64,000 nt of DNA, taken from positions 16,807,294 to 16,871,293 of the forward strand of contig JAAALK010000284.1 of the NCBI GenBank assembly GCA_019279435.1. Reading direction: 5' to 3'. Shown in pieces: positions 9,544 to 21,692 of the stretch (the stretch's first letter is position 1; each line of letters opens with the position of its first letter). The notes beneath the pieces were generated by a model. The model was not told the DNA's origin and ran no database searches. It was given only the letters and a program-made list of their open reading frames with translations. Made by a program: the position numbers and the translations under genes. Origin of the DNA: Zizania palustris. Lineage: Eukaryota; Streptophyta; Magnoliopsida; Poales; Poaceae.

Positions 9544-10790
9544 TATAACACCCCAAGATTTAAAAATAAATAAAATAAAGGAAATATATTATTCAAAGAA
9601 TTTCTGGAATTATTTATTAAAGAAAATCCTAAAAGAGCCCTTTTAAAGCCAAACAGGAAGAAATATTCAGAATTTCAACATGGAAAATTTATGATAGAAC
9701 CTAGAGGCCAAGATATAATTTTACGAATTTTGCAAATTTTTATCAACAGTGATTCAACCCTTAATCAAATAAATGAATTACTGGATTTATTTTAAATCAG
9801 AAAACAATTATAAATCTAAACGGGCCTCAACCTCCAATTCACTCCGGCCCAGCCCAGTCCAAGCCATGCGTCACTAACAGGTGGGACCAACCTGTCGGCA
9901 CTGCCTCCCGCCTCTCTCTCTCCCGCCCGCGCCCCGCTTGGCCCCACCTGATAGCCTCTCCAATGCGTCCCTCTCCCTCTGACCAACCGGCCCCGCCTGT
10001 CGGCCCTTCCTTTTTTCATTCGCCCGCTGACAGGTGGAGCCCACCTGTCAGGACATTCGTCCCCGATGGAAGGGGATCTCTCCCCTTTCCTTTCCGGCGA
10101 CCACCCTTCCTTTTTCATTCGTCCCCGATGGAAGGGGATCTCGTTACACTTGGTGTAAGTGATGAGTGTGTGCCTTGTGGGTACAGTGGTACACCTCTGA
10201 TCAGAGAATTTAATCTTTTCAAAAGTCAAGCCCACGGTCAAGGGCAGGTTGTGTGACTTCTCGCAGTTAGTTTACAATTGTTTGAATGGTTGAGTTATTC
10301 ATGGCATGTAAGGACTGTTGAGCGAGGGTGGGCTGACTGTACCCCTCGAGTTAGAAGATGATGATGCATACCCATGTTTACATTTCAGTACTAATAAATT
10401 GATCACATTTAAAATCTTTACAAATTATGCTCTTCCGCAAAATTAGCCACTATCTCCCTTGTTATTACTCTGCATTATATTTGCATCCGGTGGCTTGTTG
10501 AGTACGTTTGTACTCACCCCCGTTGACTTACACCACCAGAGCCCGTCTACTACGAGGAGGATGAAGGTATGGAGTAGCGACCCAGTCAAGGCGAGACTGG
10601 AAGGAGGCGTTCATCTAGGACCCTTTGTTTTATTAGTTTCTCTTCATCTTTATTCACTTTTGTACTAATACGGTCTACGAACCGTGAATGATTGCTCGTA
10701 TTGTACGTGGTCGCATGAGGAACGTCTTGGTTTATTGATTTTCTATAGAATTTCAATAAAGGTCCAGATTTATTAAATCCGGGCGTGACA
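9544..10790 (+). repeat. 5' LTR of the chromovirus (1247 bp, internally deleted)
   Basis: It starts TATAACACCCC (first G mutated) and ends GGGCGTGACA. Compared with the 3' LTR it lacks about 1.6 kb, which in the 3' copy lies between roughly 16999 and 18584. At the break (10101-10140) is about 40 bp that looks like a patchwork of nearby LTR sequence (CTTCCTTTTTCATTCG and CCCCGATGGAAGGGGATC both occur upstream), like templated filler at an end-joining site. It retains about 205 bp (near 10427-10630) that the 3' LTR has lost. Confidence 0.92.
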
Positions 10791-10793
10791 AGA

Positions 10794-10811
10794 TGGTATC
10801 AGAGCTGACTT
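10794..10811 (+). promoter_or_regulatory. Primer binding site, initiator-methionine tRNA type
   Basis: TGGTATCAGAGC begins three bases after the LTR end. This is the standard plant initiator-Met tRNA primer binding site and fixes the element's orientation. Confidence 0.9.
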
Positions 10812-10926
10812 GGCTGTAGGAAGCCAAACAGACCTGACCCTAGGACTTATTATAACAATATTTTCTTACAAAAATACTTACCCTCTCATCTTCTGGAGTT
10901 TCACAAAAATTTTCTCTCTTTTGTAG

Positions 10927-11739
10927 ATGTCGGTCCATACCATGAGTGGGACTCTTCGCGATGAGGCCGGATTCATCCGCGAGCTTCGCCTGCTCGTCGA
11001 CTTCCTAGGATTCACCCATGAGCCCGCGTTCCACAGGATCTTTCCCGATGCGAGCGAGAGCTACTGCGAGGTCACAGTCATCATCCACTCCTCCTCCACC
11101 CAGCCCCCCTTCTACACCCATGGAGTCGGAGGACCTTCGTTCATGGTGGCCAGCCAGCGCGCTGCACTCTAGGCTCTCGCCGAGCTTCGACTGGTTTATG
11201 ACTGCCACCTCCACGACACCATCTATTGCTTTATGCCCATGCGCACACTAGGGAGTCATCGCAGCATTTACATCAGTCCCCTCACTCAGAGCAACTCCGC
11301 CATCGCCCGCACCATGAGGCTTTTGGAGGCCATGGACAATCTCCACACGGAGGCCATCCTCGTCGCAGATAGCCAGCACGACACCATCGACTTCTACCGC
11401 CATACTTCGGAGAATCTGAACCACGAAAACGCCAATCTTCGTCGCCAAGTCCAGCAGAATTATCACTTGACCACCGAGGTAGAGGAGTTAATGCATCAGA
11501 ACGAGCTTCTACGACAGGGCGCCATCGTCACCACACAGCTTCGCCATCAGCTAAAGGAGCTGCAGAAGGATCTAGAGGAGGTCGCCCCCCTTCCACCCCG
11601 CAAGCGGAAATCACTTCGGATCCCCACAGTGTGGCCCAAGAGGATCTCCCGCAGCGCACCTCCCGCCGGACCCTCCAGCTCCACCACCCCATCCATCTCC
11701 GCCGAGCCCATGATCGAGCCGTCCCCCGAGCTACCTTAG
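10927..11739 (+). pseudogene. ORF0 upstream of gag in the chromovirus
   Basis: This is a 271-codon frame with one internal TAG (11170-11172). The N-terminal part (GTLRDEAGFIRELRLL) has no recognised domain. The middle (roughly residues 150-220) is a strongly heptad-patterned, Gln/Glu/Leu-rich coiled coil, and the C-terminus is basic then Pro/Ser-rich. RIRE3 and RIRE8 of rice are known to carry an additional ORF0 in this position; its function is not established. It starts with ATG 116 bp after the primer site. Confidence 0.75.
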
Positions 11740-11923
11740 ACGTAGATTTTACGGTTGATTGTTTCCTTTTTGTTTTGGATTGTATTGCCACCAATGTCAA
11801 ATATAAGGCATGGGTGAAGATTAAATAAAAGACATAAATTTAATCGTAAGGATAACACATTTTTGAAATAAAGCTTAGTATCATTTCCCCTAAGAGAAGG
11901 TTGTCTGTTTTGGAAACTTTAGG

Positions 11924-13657
11924 ATGACTAACACCCAGGGCTCCGATGCTCCCCAAAATGGAGGAGACAATGGCAACTTGCCCCAATGGGGAGCGACTGG
12001 GCAGAGGCAAGCCCCAGTCGCCAACCACCCCACGTTGGCCGAGATGATGGCCAACAAGAATCAGCTGGTAGCCGCACTGCTGAACCAAATGCAACAGCAG
12101 CAGAATCAGATGCAAGAGCAGCAGGCTCAGTTCTTCCGCCTCCACCAGTAGCAGCCCGAGATACCTCGCCCCGCCACTCCCGCTCCTGCACCCACCTCTC
12201 AACTATCAGAGTTTCTCCGAGTCCGCCCTCCCACGTTCTCCAGCACCACCAACCCCATGGAGGCTGGTGACTGGCTAAGGACGATTGGGAAAAAGTTGGA
12301 TCTCCTGACTTGCACCGAGTAGGAGAGGGTAGCCTTCGCTGCCCACCAACTCCAGGGTCCTGCCGCGGAATGGTGGGACAACCTGCGCGAGACTCTGCCT
12401 GAGGGACACGTCCACACTTGGGCAGAGTTCTCCGCCGCCTTCCGCGCGGCCCACTCCTCCGATGGCGTCATCGCCCAGAAGCAACAAGAGTTTAGGGACC
12501 TGCAGCAAGGAAGTAGGTCCGTAACAGAGTATCTGCATGAGTTTAACCGGTTGGCTCGGTATGCGCCTGAGGAAGTCCGTACTGATATGGTCAGGCAGTC
12601 CAAGTTTCTCCGGGGGCTGAAGGACGAGCTTTCCCTTCAGCTGGTCTCTGGAGACTACACCAACTTTCAAAAGTTAGTGAATAAGGCAATTATTCAGGAG
12701 ACCGAGCAGAACAAGGTCGACCTGAAGAAGAAAAGAATGATCGCCTTCCGCCAGAATCAAGGCATGGCATAGAGGCCCCGCTATGCACCTCCCCCACCGG
12801 CGCCCCAATATCATCCGTGCCTGGTGTACCATCCAGCACCACCCTCTGCTAATACCGGAGCAGTACATCCTCACCCCACTCCCGCCACACCGGCCGCTCC
12901 ACCCGCCCCTGCCAAGAAAGCAGAGGTCCTGCGTGACAAGCACGGCAAGCCCATGATATGCTTCAACTGCCGCCAGAAAGGGCATTATTCCCACCAATGC
13001 CCCCACCCCAAGCGTACCCAAGGAGTCGCGGCCAACCCTGCCATCCACGCCCACGTCAACCACGTCTCTGCCGAGGAAGCTCTGGCCGCACCCGAGATCG
13101 TCATGGGTAAGTTCATAGTTCATTCGGCCCCAACAGTGCTTTTATTTGATACTGGAGCTACGCATTCCTTTATTTCAACAACTTTTGTGGAAAAGTATAA
13201 TCTGAACAAATGTGAATTGGCCAGACCAGTATTAATAGCCACCCCTGGCAAACAAACCCAAGCCCATTCCTATAGTCCAAGGGTATGGGTAGATATCCAA
13301 GGCACAATATTCTGGGCCGACCCCATCCTAATAGAATGCCAAGGTTTGGATCTCATTCTAGGAATGGATTGGCTCAATAAGCACCAAGGTGTGATAAGAT
13401 GTGCCCGGAGGCAAGTAACTGTGACCAGTGAAGAAGGGATTGTTGTCACATTCCAGATGACAAGCCAGAAGTCAGGAAGACCTCGTCTACACCAAATTAC
13501 TTTGGAGGAGATACCAGTAGTCTGTGAGTACCCGGACGTATTTCTGGAAGATTTACCAGGGATGCCACCCAAGAGGGACATTGAGTTCCGGATTGATCTA
13601 TTACCGGAACCACTCCCATCTACAAGCGACCATACCGGATGGCCGCCAATGAGCTAG
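11924..13657 (+). pseudogene. Gag and protease of the chromovirus
   Basis: The frame begins MTNTQGSDAP and runs with in-frame TAG stops at 12149, 12320 and 12770. After a Gln-rich N-terminus comes the retrotransposon gag core (AAEWWDNLRE near 12370, FRDLQQGSRSVTEY near 12500), then a CCHC zinc knuckle (CFNCRQKGHYSHQC near 12960) and the aspartic protease (LLFDTGATHSF near 13145; LGMDWL near 13365). The frame shifts near 13606 by loss of one base and RT continues in the next frame. All three stops are TAG where CAG would be expected. Confidence 0.9.
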
Positions 13658-14967
13658 CTGAGATGAAGCAGCAACTTGAGGATCTTGAGAAGAAAGGGTA
13701 CATCCGACCTAGCACATCCCCATGGGGAGCCCCCGTCATCTTCGTTGAGAAGAAAGAGGACAAGGCTAAGCGTATGTGCGTGGATTATCGAGCCTTGAAT
13801 GAGGTAACCATCAAGAACAAGTACCCATTACCCAGGATCGATGATCTATTTGATCAGCTGAAAGGAGCCATGATGTTCTCCAAGATCGACCTACGGTCCG
13901 GTTATCATCAGCTGAGGATTCGAGAGGAAGACATACCCAAGACGGCTTCTACCTCTCGCTATGGCCTTTATGAGTGCACTGTCATGTCTTTTGGATTGAC
14001 CAACGCCCCAACTTTCTTCATGAATATGATGAATAAGGTATTTATGGAATACTTGGACAAATTTATCGTGATATTTATAGATGACATTCTCATCTATTCC
14101 AAGGACAAAGAGGAGCACGAGACTCACATCCGATTGACCTTAGGAAAACTAAGGGAACATCAGTTATACGCCAAGTACAGCAAGTGCAAATTCTGGACAG
14201 CGGAAGTAAAGTTCCTTGGACATATCATCTCTACACAAGGTATCACAGTAGACCCTGCCACCGTGGAAGCAGTTACAGATTGGCTGCCACCCACCAACGT
14301 ATCAGAGATACAGAGTTTTCTTGGGTTGGAAGGATACTATCATCGTTTCATCGAGAATTTTTCCAAGATCGCCAAACCCATGACTAAGTTGTTGCAGAAG
14401 GGAGAGAAGTTTGAATGGACTCCCGAATGTGAGGAAGGTTTTCGCACCCTCAAGACCCGGCTAGTGTCAGCACCCATACTGACCCTACCGGATATCAGGA
14501 AGGACTTCCATGTCTATATCGACGCATCTCGCCAGGGATTGGGATGTGTTCTTATGCAAGACGGAAAGGTAGTCTCATACGCCTCGCGTCAGTTAAGACC
14601 TCATGAGCTAAACTACCCTACACATGACCTGGAATTGGCCGCTGTTGTGCATGCCCTGAAAATCTGGAGGCATTATTTGGTCGGAAACCGCTGCGAAGTC
14701 TTTACGGATCACAAGAGTTTGAAGTATATCTTCACGCAGCCGGATCTCAACCTTAGGCAAAGACGATGGTTAGAATTGATAAAGGACCATGACTTAGGTA
14801 TTTATTACAATCCCGGCAAAGCAAACGTGGTAGCAGATGCATTAAGTCGAAAAGGGTATTGCACCGCCGTCATGATTCAGGATCACGCGCCTTTGTTATA
14901 TAAGGAGATGGAAAAGTTAAACCTCGGGTTAACCACAGGAGCATATCTAGCCACCCTTGAGACCTGA
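13639..14967 (+). pseudogene. Reverse transcriptase and RNase H of the chromovirus
   Basis: RT copies the element RNA into DNA and RNase H removes the RNA strand. Motifs are MCVDYRALNEVT (near 13775), KIDLRSGYHQL, MSFGLTNAPTFF, the catalytic FIDDILIYS box near 14080, and the connection segment FLGLEGYYHRFI. The Gypsy RNase H then shows VYIDAS (first Asp), LELAAVVHAL (Glu) and VFTDHKSLKY (second Asp), ending in VVADALSRK. All catalytic residues are present. A TGA at 14965 closes the frame, where CGA would restore it. Confidence 0.92.
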
Positions 14968-16403
14968 CCAGTCCTGTTCGAGCAGATCCGTGAGGCTCAA
15001 ATAGAAGACCCGGATATAGCCGCCATTAGGAAGAACATGAGACAGGGCAAGGCCCCAGGATTTCGGAGGACGAAAATGGCACCATATGGTTTGGAACCAG
15101 GATCTGTGTGCCAGATAAACCGGAGATAAAAACCCTTATTCTAAGGGAGGCCCATGATACCCTATACTCCATCCATCCCGTAAGTACCAAGATGTACCAA
15201 GACCTGAAGGAACGGTATTGGTGGGTTAGCATGAAGAAGGAAATTTCTCAGTTCATCGCAGAATGTGACACCTGCCACCGTGTGAAAGCATAACATCAGA
15301 GACCTGTCGGACTGTTACAGCCACTTAAAGTGCCTGAATGGAAATGGGAAGAGATCGGTATGGACTTCATCACCGGACTCCCAAAGACCCAACTTGGATA
15401 TGATTCAATATGGGTAATCATTGATCATCTAACAAAGGTAGCTCACTTTATAGCCGTCAAGACAACCTTCAGTGGCCCTAAACTAGTAGAGTTATATATG
15501 GCCCGCATCGTGTGCCTTCATGGAGTGCCTAAGAAGATAGTCTCCGATAGAGGGAGTCAGTTTACGTCTTGATTCTGGAAAAACCTGCAAGAGGAGATAG
15601 GAACGAGACTCAACTTCAGCACCGCATGCCACCCTTAGATAGATGGACAAACTGAAAGGGTGAATCAGATATTAGAGGATATGCTTCGGGCATGCGTCTT
15701 GGATTTTGGAGGAACTTGGGACAAAAGGTTATCGTACGCCGAGTTTTCGTACAACAAGAGTTATCAAGCCAGCCTTCAGATGTCCCCGTTCGAAGCCTTA
15801 TATGGACGTAAGTGCAGGACGCCTCTACTTTGGGATCAAACTGGCGAATCCCAAGTGTTTGGAACAGATATCCTTTGGGAAGCTGAAGAAAAGGTACGGA
15901 TTATCAGAGAACAACTCAAGACATCCCAATCTCGACAGAAGAGATATGCGGACAATCGTCGTTGAGACTTAGCCTTTGAAGAGGGAGACCATGTCTATCT
16001 CCGAGTTACCCCTCTCCGTGGCACTCAACGGTTTAACATGAGAGGAAAGTTGGCACCTCGGTATGTTGGACCCTTTCCTATCGTTCAACGCCAAGGCGAA
16101 GTCACTTATCAATTAGAACTGCCACCCTCCTTGGCTGGGGTACATGACGTATTCCATGTGTCCCAACTAAAGAAATGTCTTCGAGTCCCGATAGAACAGG
16201 TAGACCATCAGCAGTTGGACGTTCAAGAAGATCTGACCTATGTGGAAAAGCTCGTCAAGATCTTGGAAGTAAAAGAAAGGACCACCAGGAGTCGCATCAC
16301 CCGTTTCTATAAAGTTCAGTGGAGCAATCATCCCATAGAGGAAGCTACATGGGAAAAAGAGGAAGAACTCAAGGCACAGCATCCTGAGCTATTCGAGGAT
16401 TGA
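14968..16403 (+). pseudogene. Integrase with C-terminal chromodomain
   Basis: A one-base loss near 15062 shifts the frame; from there integrase reads through with stops at 15291, 15570, 15636 and 15963. The zinc site ends at CDTCHRVKA (15265), and the catalytic core has GMDFITGLP (15357), SDRGSQF (15544) and GQTERVNQ (15646). The last 65 residues (16206-16403) form a chromodomain, including YKVQWSNHPIEEATWE. In chromoviruses this domain is thought to direct insertion to chromatin carrying particular histone marks. Confidence 0.92.
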
Positions 16404-16445
16404 TCTGAATCTCGAGGACAAGATTCTCTGTAAGGGGGATAGGAT

Positions 16446-19034
16446 TGTAACACCCCAAGATTTAAAAATAAATAAAATAAAGGAAATATATTATTCAAAG
16501 AATTTCTGGAATTATTTATTAAAGAAAATCCTAAAAGAGCCCTAGTAAAGCCAAACAGGAAGAAATATTCAGAATTTCAACATAGAAAATTTATGATAGA
16601 ACCTAGAGGCTAAGATATAATTTTAGGATTTTTTACAAATTTTTATCAACAGTGATTCAATCCTTAATCAAATAAATGAATTACTGGATTATTTAAATCA
16701 AAAAACAATTATAAATCTAAACGGGCCTCAACCTCCAATTCACTCTGGCCCAGCCCAGTCCAAGCCACGCATCACTGACAGGTGGGACCAACCTGTCGGC
16801 GCTGCCTCCCGCCTCTCTCTCCCGCCCGCGCCCCACTTGGCCCCACCTGACAGCCTCTCCAACGCGTCCCTCTCCCTCTGACCGACCGGCCCCGCCTGTC
16901 GGCCCTTCCTTTTTCATTCGCCCGCTGACAGGTGGAGCCCACCTGTTAGGACCTTCGTCCCCAATGGAAGGGGATCTCTCCTCTTTCCTTTCCGGCGAGA
17001 GGACCACCGGATCGCTGTCGCCGTCGAGCACTCGAATGTCCTCCCTGTCTACCCCTCGCTGCCGGTCGCCGTCCGTCACCCATCGTCACCGCCGTAGGTA
17101 CGGTTGGAACCGCCATCGTCTCCTCGTTCCATTTCCGTCGAGACCTAGGGCCTAGCCCCCTCGCCGTCGCCGTCGCCACCGCACCTGAGCCCGCCGTCAC
17201 CGGAGACGAAGGGTAAAATACCCTCGGCGCCACGTGTCGTGCCAGATTGTGTTTCTGGCCGTTCGATCGAGATCGGGCGATAAAGATTAAATCCCTGTGG
17301 GATTTAATCCCGACCGTCGATCAAACCCGAAGGGTATCGGGCGATCACAGCCGTCGAACGACACTTAAGCCTTCACACCTCGAGCCTGACCGCTGGATCC
17401 AGATCCAACGGCTCTGGATCAACCGGTCCGCGCGCATAGTGACCCAGTCCACTGTGGGCCTGGCTCACCGTGGACCAAAGCCCATTTTCTGTTTAAAATA
17501 AATTCAGAAATTTATTTAAACTTTGGAAATTCATAACTTGCTCATTTTAACTCCAAATTTCACCATTCAATTTTATTAAATTCAGCATTTTATTCTCTAC
17601 ACATTAATGCTATAAAAACAGTATGTCCCTGTTGCCCAAAATAATCTTATTAATTAAATGAATAAAAACCCCTTAGGGATAAAATTGTTAATTCATAAAA
17701 TAAATTGGGAAAAGCCTTAAAATCTAATCTTTAATGTTTTTCACCAAACTTCAGAATAATAAAACCTTATTTCACATATTAAAACCCCTAACACTGTTAT
17801 GTCTATTATTTTGTGATGTTTTATCTGTTTATTGAATGCTATGTTAGTTTTTCCGTATTGAGAAGACTACCAGTTCATCGAGGAGTCGGAGTTTTACCCC
17901 GAGGTTCCTCCATCACCATTTGCTGATCAAGGCAAGTCACAACCCCCATTTTGATCGTCATTGAGCCCATGTTATAATAAATTATCGCTATAACTCATAG
18001 GATAATATTGTATTAGTCAAATATCAAGCCCTACACTTATATTTATTAGATCCCCGTCCTTGTGTGCAAACCAATCCATGCTTATTGAGCCTTAACTCCT
18101 TGTCACTCTACTATAAAATATTAGCTAGTGCCCAATGTTCCGGCACAACTGCTATAGGATAAAAAGAATGAGTCGTAGATAGATGGATTCTACTATATGA
18201 AATTTCCCCGTTATTCTCGTCTCTGGACTCTGTTGGAGTTGGCTATGTTATAAGTATGGTGGGTTCCGGGTGCAAGCTAGGGCATTGGTAGGTCGCACTT
18301 GGGGAACTATAAGGACCGGTCTGCGGGATCTGTTGCAAAGCACTTTTGTACTAACCACAAGTCTAATGGGTAAGTCCTAACTGAAAGTATGGAACAATCC
18401 GACTCGATGCACCATAGTGGAGGGGGCAAGGGGCAACCTGCCGGTGACTTGTACCGACGTGGCTCAAGGGGGGTATGGTGTTGGCTCGACGCATCGAGGC
18501 ACCATATGAAACCCATAAGAGGGTGCTGTCGGGTCGAGGCGGACCATATGGAAGGTTTTGGCACGAGTTCCCATGGTATGGGTCATCTCGTTACACTTTG
18601 GTGTAAGTGATGAGTGCGTGCCTTGTGGGTACAGTGGTACACCTCTGATCAGAGAATTTAATCTTTTCGAAAAGCTGAGCCCACGGTCAAGGACAGGTTG
18701 TGTGACTTCTCGCAGTTAGTTTACAATTGTTTGAATGGTTGAGTTATTCATGGCATGTAAGGACTGTTGAGCGAGGGTGGACTAACTGTACCCCTCGAGT
18801 TAGAAGATGATGATGCATACCCATGTTTACATTTCAATACTAATAAATTGATCAAATTTAATTGCTTTACAAATTATTAGTTTCTCTTCATCTTTATTCA
18901 CTTTTGTACTAATACGGTCTACGAACCGTGATTGATTGCTCGTATTGTATGTGGTCGCATGATGAACGTCTTGGTTTATTGATTTTCTATGGAATTTCAA
19001 TAAAGGTCCGAATTTATTAAATCTGGGCATGACA
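16446..19034 (+). repeat. 3' LTR of the chromovirus (2589 bp)
   Basis: It begins TGTAACACCCC after a purine-rich tract (AAGGGGGATAGGAT) and ends GGGCATGACA next to the GAGAC duplication. It keeps the 1.6-kb middle lost from the 5' LTR and lacks the 205 bp the 5' LTR keeps; its own junction is near 18879 (AAATTATTAG). Together the two copies imply an ancestral LTR of about 2.8 kb. Aligned ends differ by only a few percent. Confidence 0.93.
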
Positions 19035-19039
19035 GAGAC

Positions 19040-20318
19040 CCTCTGAAACTCTTTAAGGGCAATTGGATAATCCCAATCGTCCAGTATTTGAGAGACCCTA
19101 GCCAAAGAGTTGATCGAAAGGTTCGGCGACAAGCATTCAAATTCGTGTTGATAGACGACACATTGTATCGCCGAACCATCGATGGAGTACTATTGAAGTG
19201 TTTAAACCATGAACAATCCCAGGTGGCTATGGGAGAAGTCCATGAAGGACTTTGCGGCACTCATCAGTCAGCCTAGAAAATGAGTTGGATGCTCAAAAGA
19301 GCAGGTTTTTATTGGCCGACTATGACTGAAGATTGTTTCAAGTACTATAGAGGGTGTGAAGCATGTCAGAAGTTTGGCAATATTCAGTTGGCTCATGCCT
19401 CATTGCTCAATCCTATTATCAAGCCATGGCCATTTCGAGGTTGGGGTTTAGACTTCATCGGCCAGATTCACCCTCCTTCTTCAAAAGGGCATCGGTTCAT
19501 GTTGATGGCGACGGACTACTTCACTAAGTGGATCGAGGTCGTGCCTCTCAAGAACATGACTCACAATGAGGTACGAGATTTTATCTTGAAGTACATCATA
19601 CATAGGTTTGGCACTCCTCAAACTCTTACTACGGATCAAGGTAGTTTATTTGTTTCTGGAGAAGTGAGGGACTTCGCGAATATTATGGTATTAAGTTGAT
19701 AAACTCTTCACCTTACTATGCTCAGGCCAATGGTCAGGCCGAGTCTAGTAATAAACCATGATTAAGCTCATTAAGAAGAAAATTGAAGAGTTTCCTAAAA
19801 GGTGGCATGAAGTGCTTTCCGAGGTGCTATGGGCTTGTAGAATTGCAAAGCACGGTGCTACCAAAGTCAGTCCATATGAATTGGTATATGGACAAGAAGT
19901 CGTTCTGCCTGTAGAGGTAGATCTTGGCTCCTTAAGAGTGTTAAAGCAAGATGGCTTATCGGTCAACGAGTATGAAACTCTTTTAAAGGATAATCTAGAG
20001 GAAGTGACCGACAAGAGACTAAGGGCTTTAGAAGCCATAGAAGTAGACAAGAAGACAGTAGCTAAAGCCTACAATACGAAGGTAAAACCAAAATCATTTC
20101 AAGTAGGAAATTTGTGTGGGAAGACGATTTTACCCTTAGGCACGAAGAGTCCCAAATTTGGTAAATGGTCACCTAGTTGGGAAGGTCCTTTTATGATAGC
20201 CGAAATCGCTCCCAGCAATGCATACGTGTTGGAATCTCTGAAGAGAGAGCGGTTTCGAAGAGCTTTGAAAGGTAGGTACTTGAAAAGGTATTTCCCAAGT
20301 GTATGGCAAACAACATAA
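19040..20318 (+). pseudogene. Integrase of the split Gypsy element
   Basis: It resumes directly after the GAGAC duplication with the linker YLRDPSQRVDRKVRRQ. The HHCC region (HEGLCGTHQSA ... CEACQKFG) is broken by a TAG at 19274. The catalytic core has LDFIGQIHPP (19447) and TTDQGSLF (19636); the Glu segment (GQAESSN, 19730) lies between one-base losses near 19680 and 19756. The C-terminus ends RYLKRYFPSVWQTT with no chromodomain. Its partner RNase H lies 9.8 kb upstream, beyond the inserted chromovirus. Confidence 0.88.
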
Positions 20319-20389
20319 ATGGTGTCGAAAAGCTGATATGGACGGTATCATCTTCATCTCATTGTGCTTTTAGTTCACTCAGTTCACTA

Positions 20390-20405
20390 AAAGGCAGGGG
20401 GCATG
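20390..20405 (+). promoter_or_regulatory. Polypurine tract of the split Gypsy element
   Basis: AAAAGGCAGGGGGCATG lies immediately upstream of the 3' LTR start. This is the expected priming site for plus-strand DNA synthesis. Confidence 0.75.
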
Positions 20406-21692
20406 TGTTGATAGCAAAAAATGGCATTAATGGCCGAGATTGTCAAAATATCAATTTTGGTAATTTGGGCCAAAAATACACATGTCCGGGGTCAGGCCGA
20501 AGCCCTATAGGGTCGAAGGTCCATTGGGTTGTGGGCTTCGAAAGCCTCTGGCCAGCCCACGGCCTTCGCCCAGGAAGCCTTCGGAGGCCCACGCCACTGA
20601 AGCTTCGGCTCGAGGAGCAGGCCTCGACGGGTCTGGCCGAAGCTCACTTCGGTAGAGATAGAGTTGGATACAATTCCGGCTAAGTTTTTATCTCTATTCA
20701 AGCTGAATTATAGCAGATTAGATCTGAAGTTTGGCCCCTATAAATAGAGAGGCGAGGCCAGCTTAGAGACCCCCCCAACACAAATCAAACACAAAGCCCT
20801 AGCTTTGATCGCATTTATTTGCCTTTACTTTTCTATACCTCTTCATGGGTTTGCCTGGAAGCCCTCCGCCGGCCACTTCAGAACAGTGGTAACCCTTGTT
20901 ACTTCGCTTGTGAAGTATCCGTTAATCTACGTAATAGATTGCTATCGCCTTGTTACTTCGCCTGTGAAGTATTCGCTAATCTGCATAACAGATTGCTACC
21001 TTCGCTACTAGTGCAACACTTAGTAGAATTCGGTCCTCAGGCCGAATTTGTACTTCAAACCCTCTTTGTTGCAGGTTCCCACGTTCGGAGCTACTTCGTC
21101 GAAGGTGTCTGGAGCTAAGAGATCGGTTTTGGAGGTCGTCCGGACACCCTTCGGCGAAACTACAGGCTTCGATGACAGGCTTCGCCAGCACACTTCATCA
21201 CAACAGGCTTCGCCACGATCGTACTCTGCTCTGGATGAAGTTACGCCCGCGCGCGGCCCTCGCGTCATTATTCTGTAATTTGCCGTATTGGAGACCTCAC
21301 GCCGAACCCCGTTGTTCGGAGGTGATCATCGCGTCCAGATCTGTTCGGGGTTCATCTTCGGATGGATCAGTTCGAACGCCGAAGGCACCCTTTAGTGGGA
21401 TACTTCGCACCAGACGCCGAAGGTATACTTCGACGACCCCTTCGCACCAGACTTCAAAGCAGACAGGCTCCGACCGGTTTTCTGATTTTATTATGTTTAA
21501 TATATTTCTTTCGGCTAATTGGATTATTTTGTGTGATCTGATTGCCTGGTGACTCCACCCCCCTTTATCACGACTAAGGGTAGTCGGAACGCGATGTCGG
21601 TGCTGCGTCACGCTTAGGCTTGTTCCTAAGTATCCGCACACTTTTGGATCGTCGAACTGACCCAAGAGCGGGGGCACGTTTTCATGTCAACA
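20406..21692 (+). repeat. 3' LTR of the split Gypsy element (1287 bp)
   Basis: It begins TGTTGATAGC and ends CATGTCAACA, with 6-bp inverted ends TGTTGA/TCAACA. A TATA box (CTATAAATAGA, 20738-20748) is followed by a CCCCCCAACACAAATC leader. A roughly 60-bp direct duplication (about 20890-21000) contains TTACTTCGC and TGTGAAGTAT twice. The downstream half is rich in CTTCG words. Confidence 0.88.

Larger units (their letters stand above)
9544..19034 (+). mobile_element. Chromovirus (Ty3/Gypsy, Tekay/Del-like, RIRE3/RIRE8-like) with both LTRs
   Basis: It is complete from 5' LTR (9544-10790) to 3' LTR (16446-19034), flanked by the 5-bp target duplication GAGAC (9539-9543 and 19035-19039). Order: LTR, initiator-Met tRNA primer binding site, ORF0, gag, protease, RT, RNase H, integrase, chromodomain, LTR. 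LTRs starting TGTAACACCCC and an extra ORF upstream of gag match what is known of rice RIRE3 and RIRE8. The coding region has nine in-frame stops and two one-base frame losses, so it is dead. The first LTR dinucleotide is TA rather than TG. Confidence 0.95.
7475..21692 (+). mobile_element. Ty3/Gypsy element, 5' part outside window, split by two later elements
   Basis: Visible parts are RT and RNase H (7475-9235), an unexplained stretch (to 9538), integrase (19040-20318), a polypurine tract and the 3' LTR (20406-21692). The chromovirus at 9544-19034 separates RNase H from integrase, and the Tat-like element interrupts RT at 7474/7475. No chromodomain follows integrase, so it is a non-chromoviral Gypsy. 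It in turn lies inside the minus-strand Gypsy element that resumes at 21693, where GTGTT (21693-21697) should be one target duplication. Confidence 0.88.
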
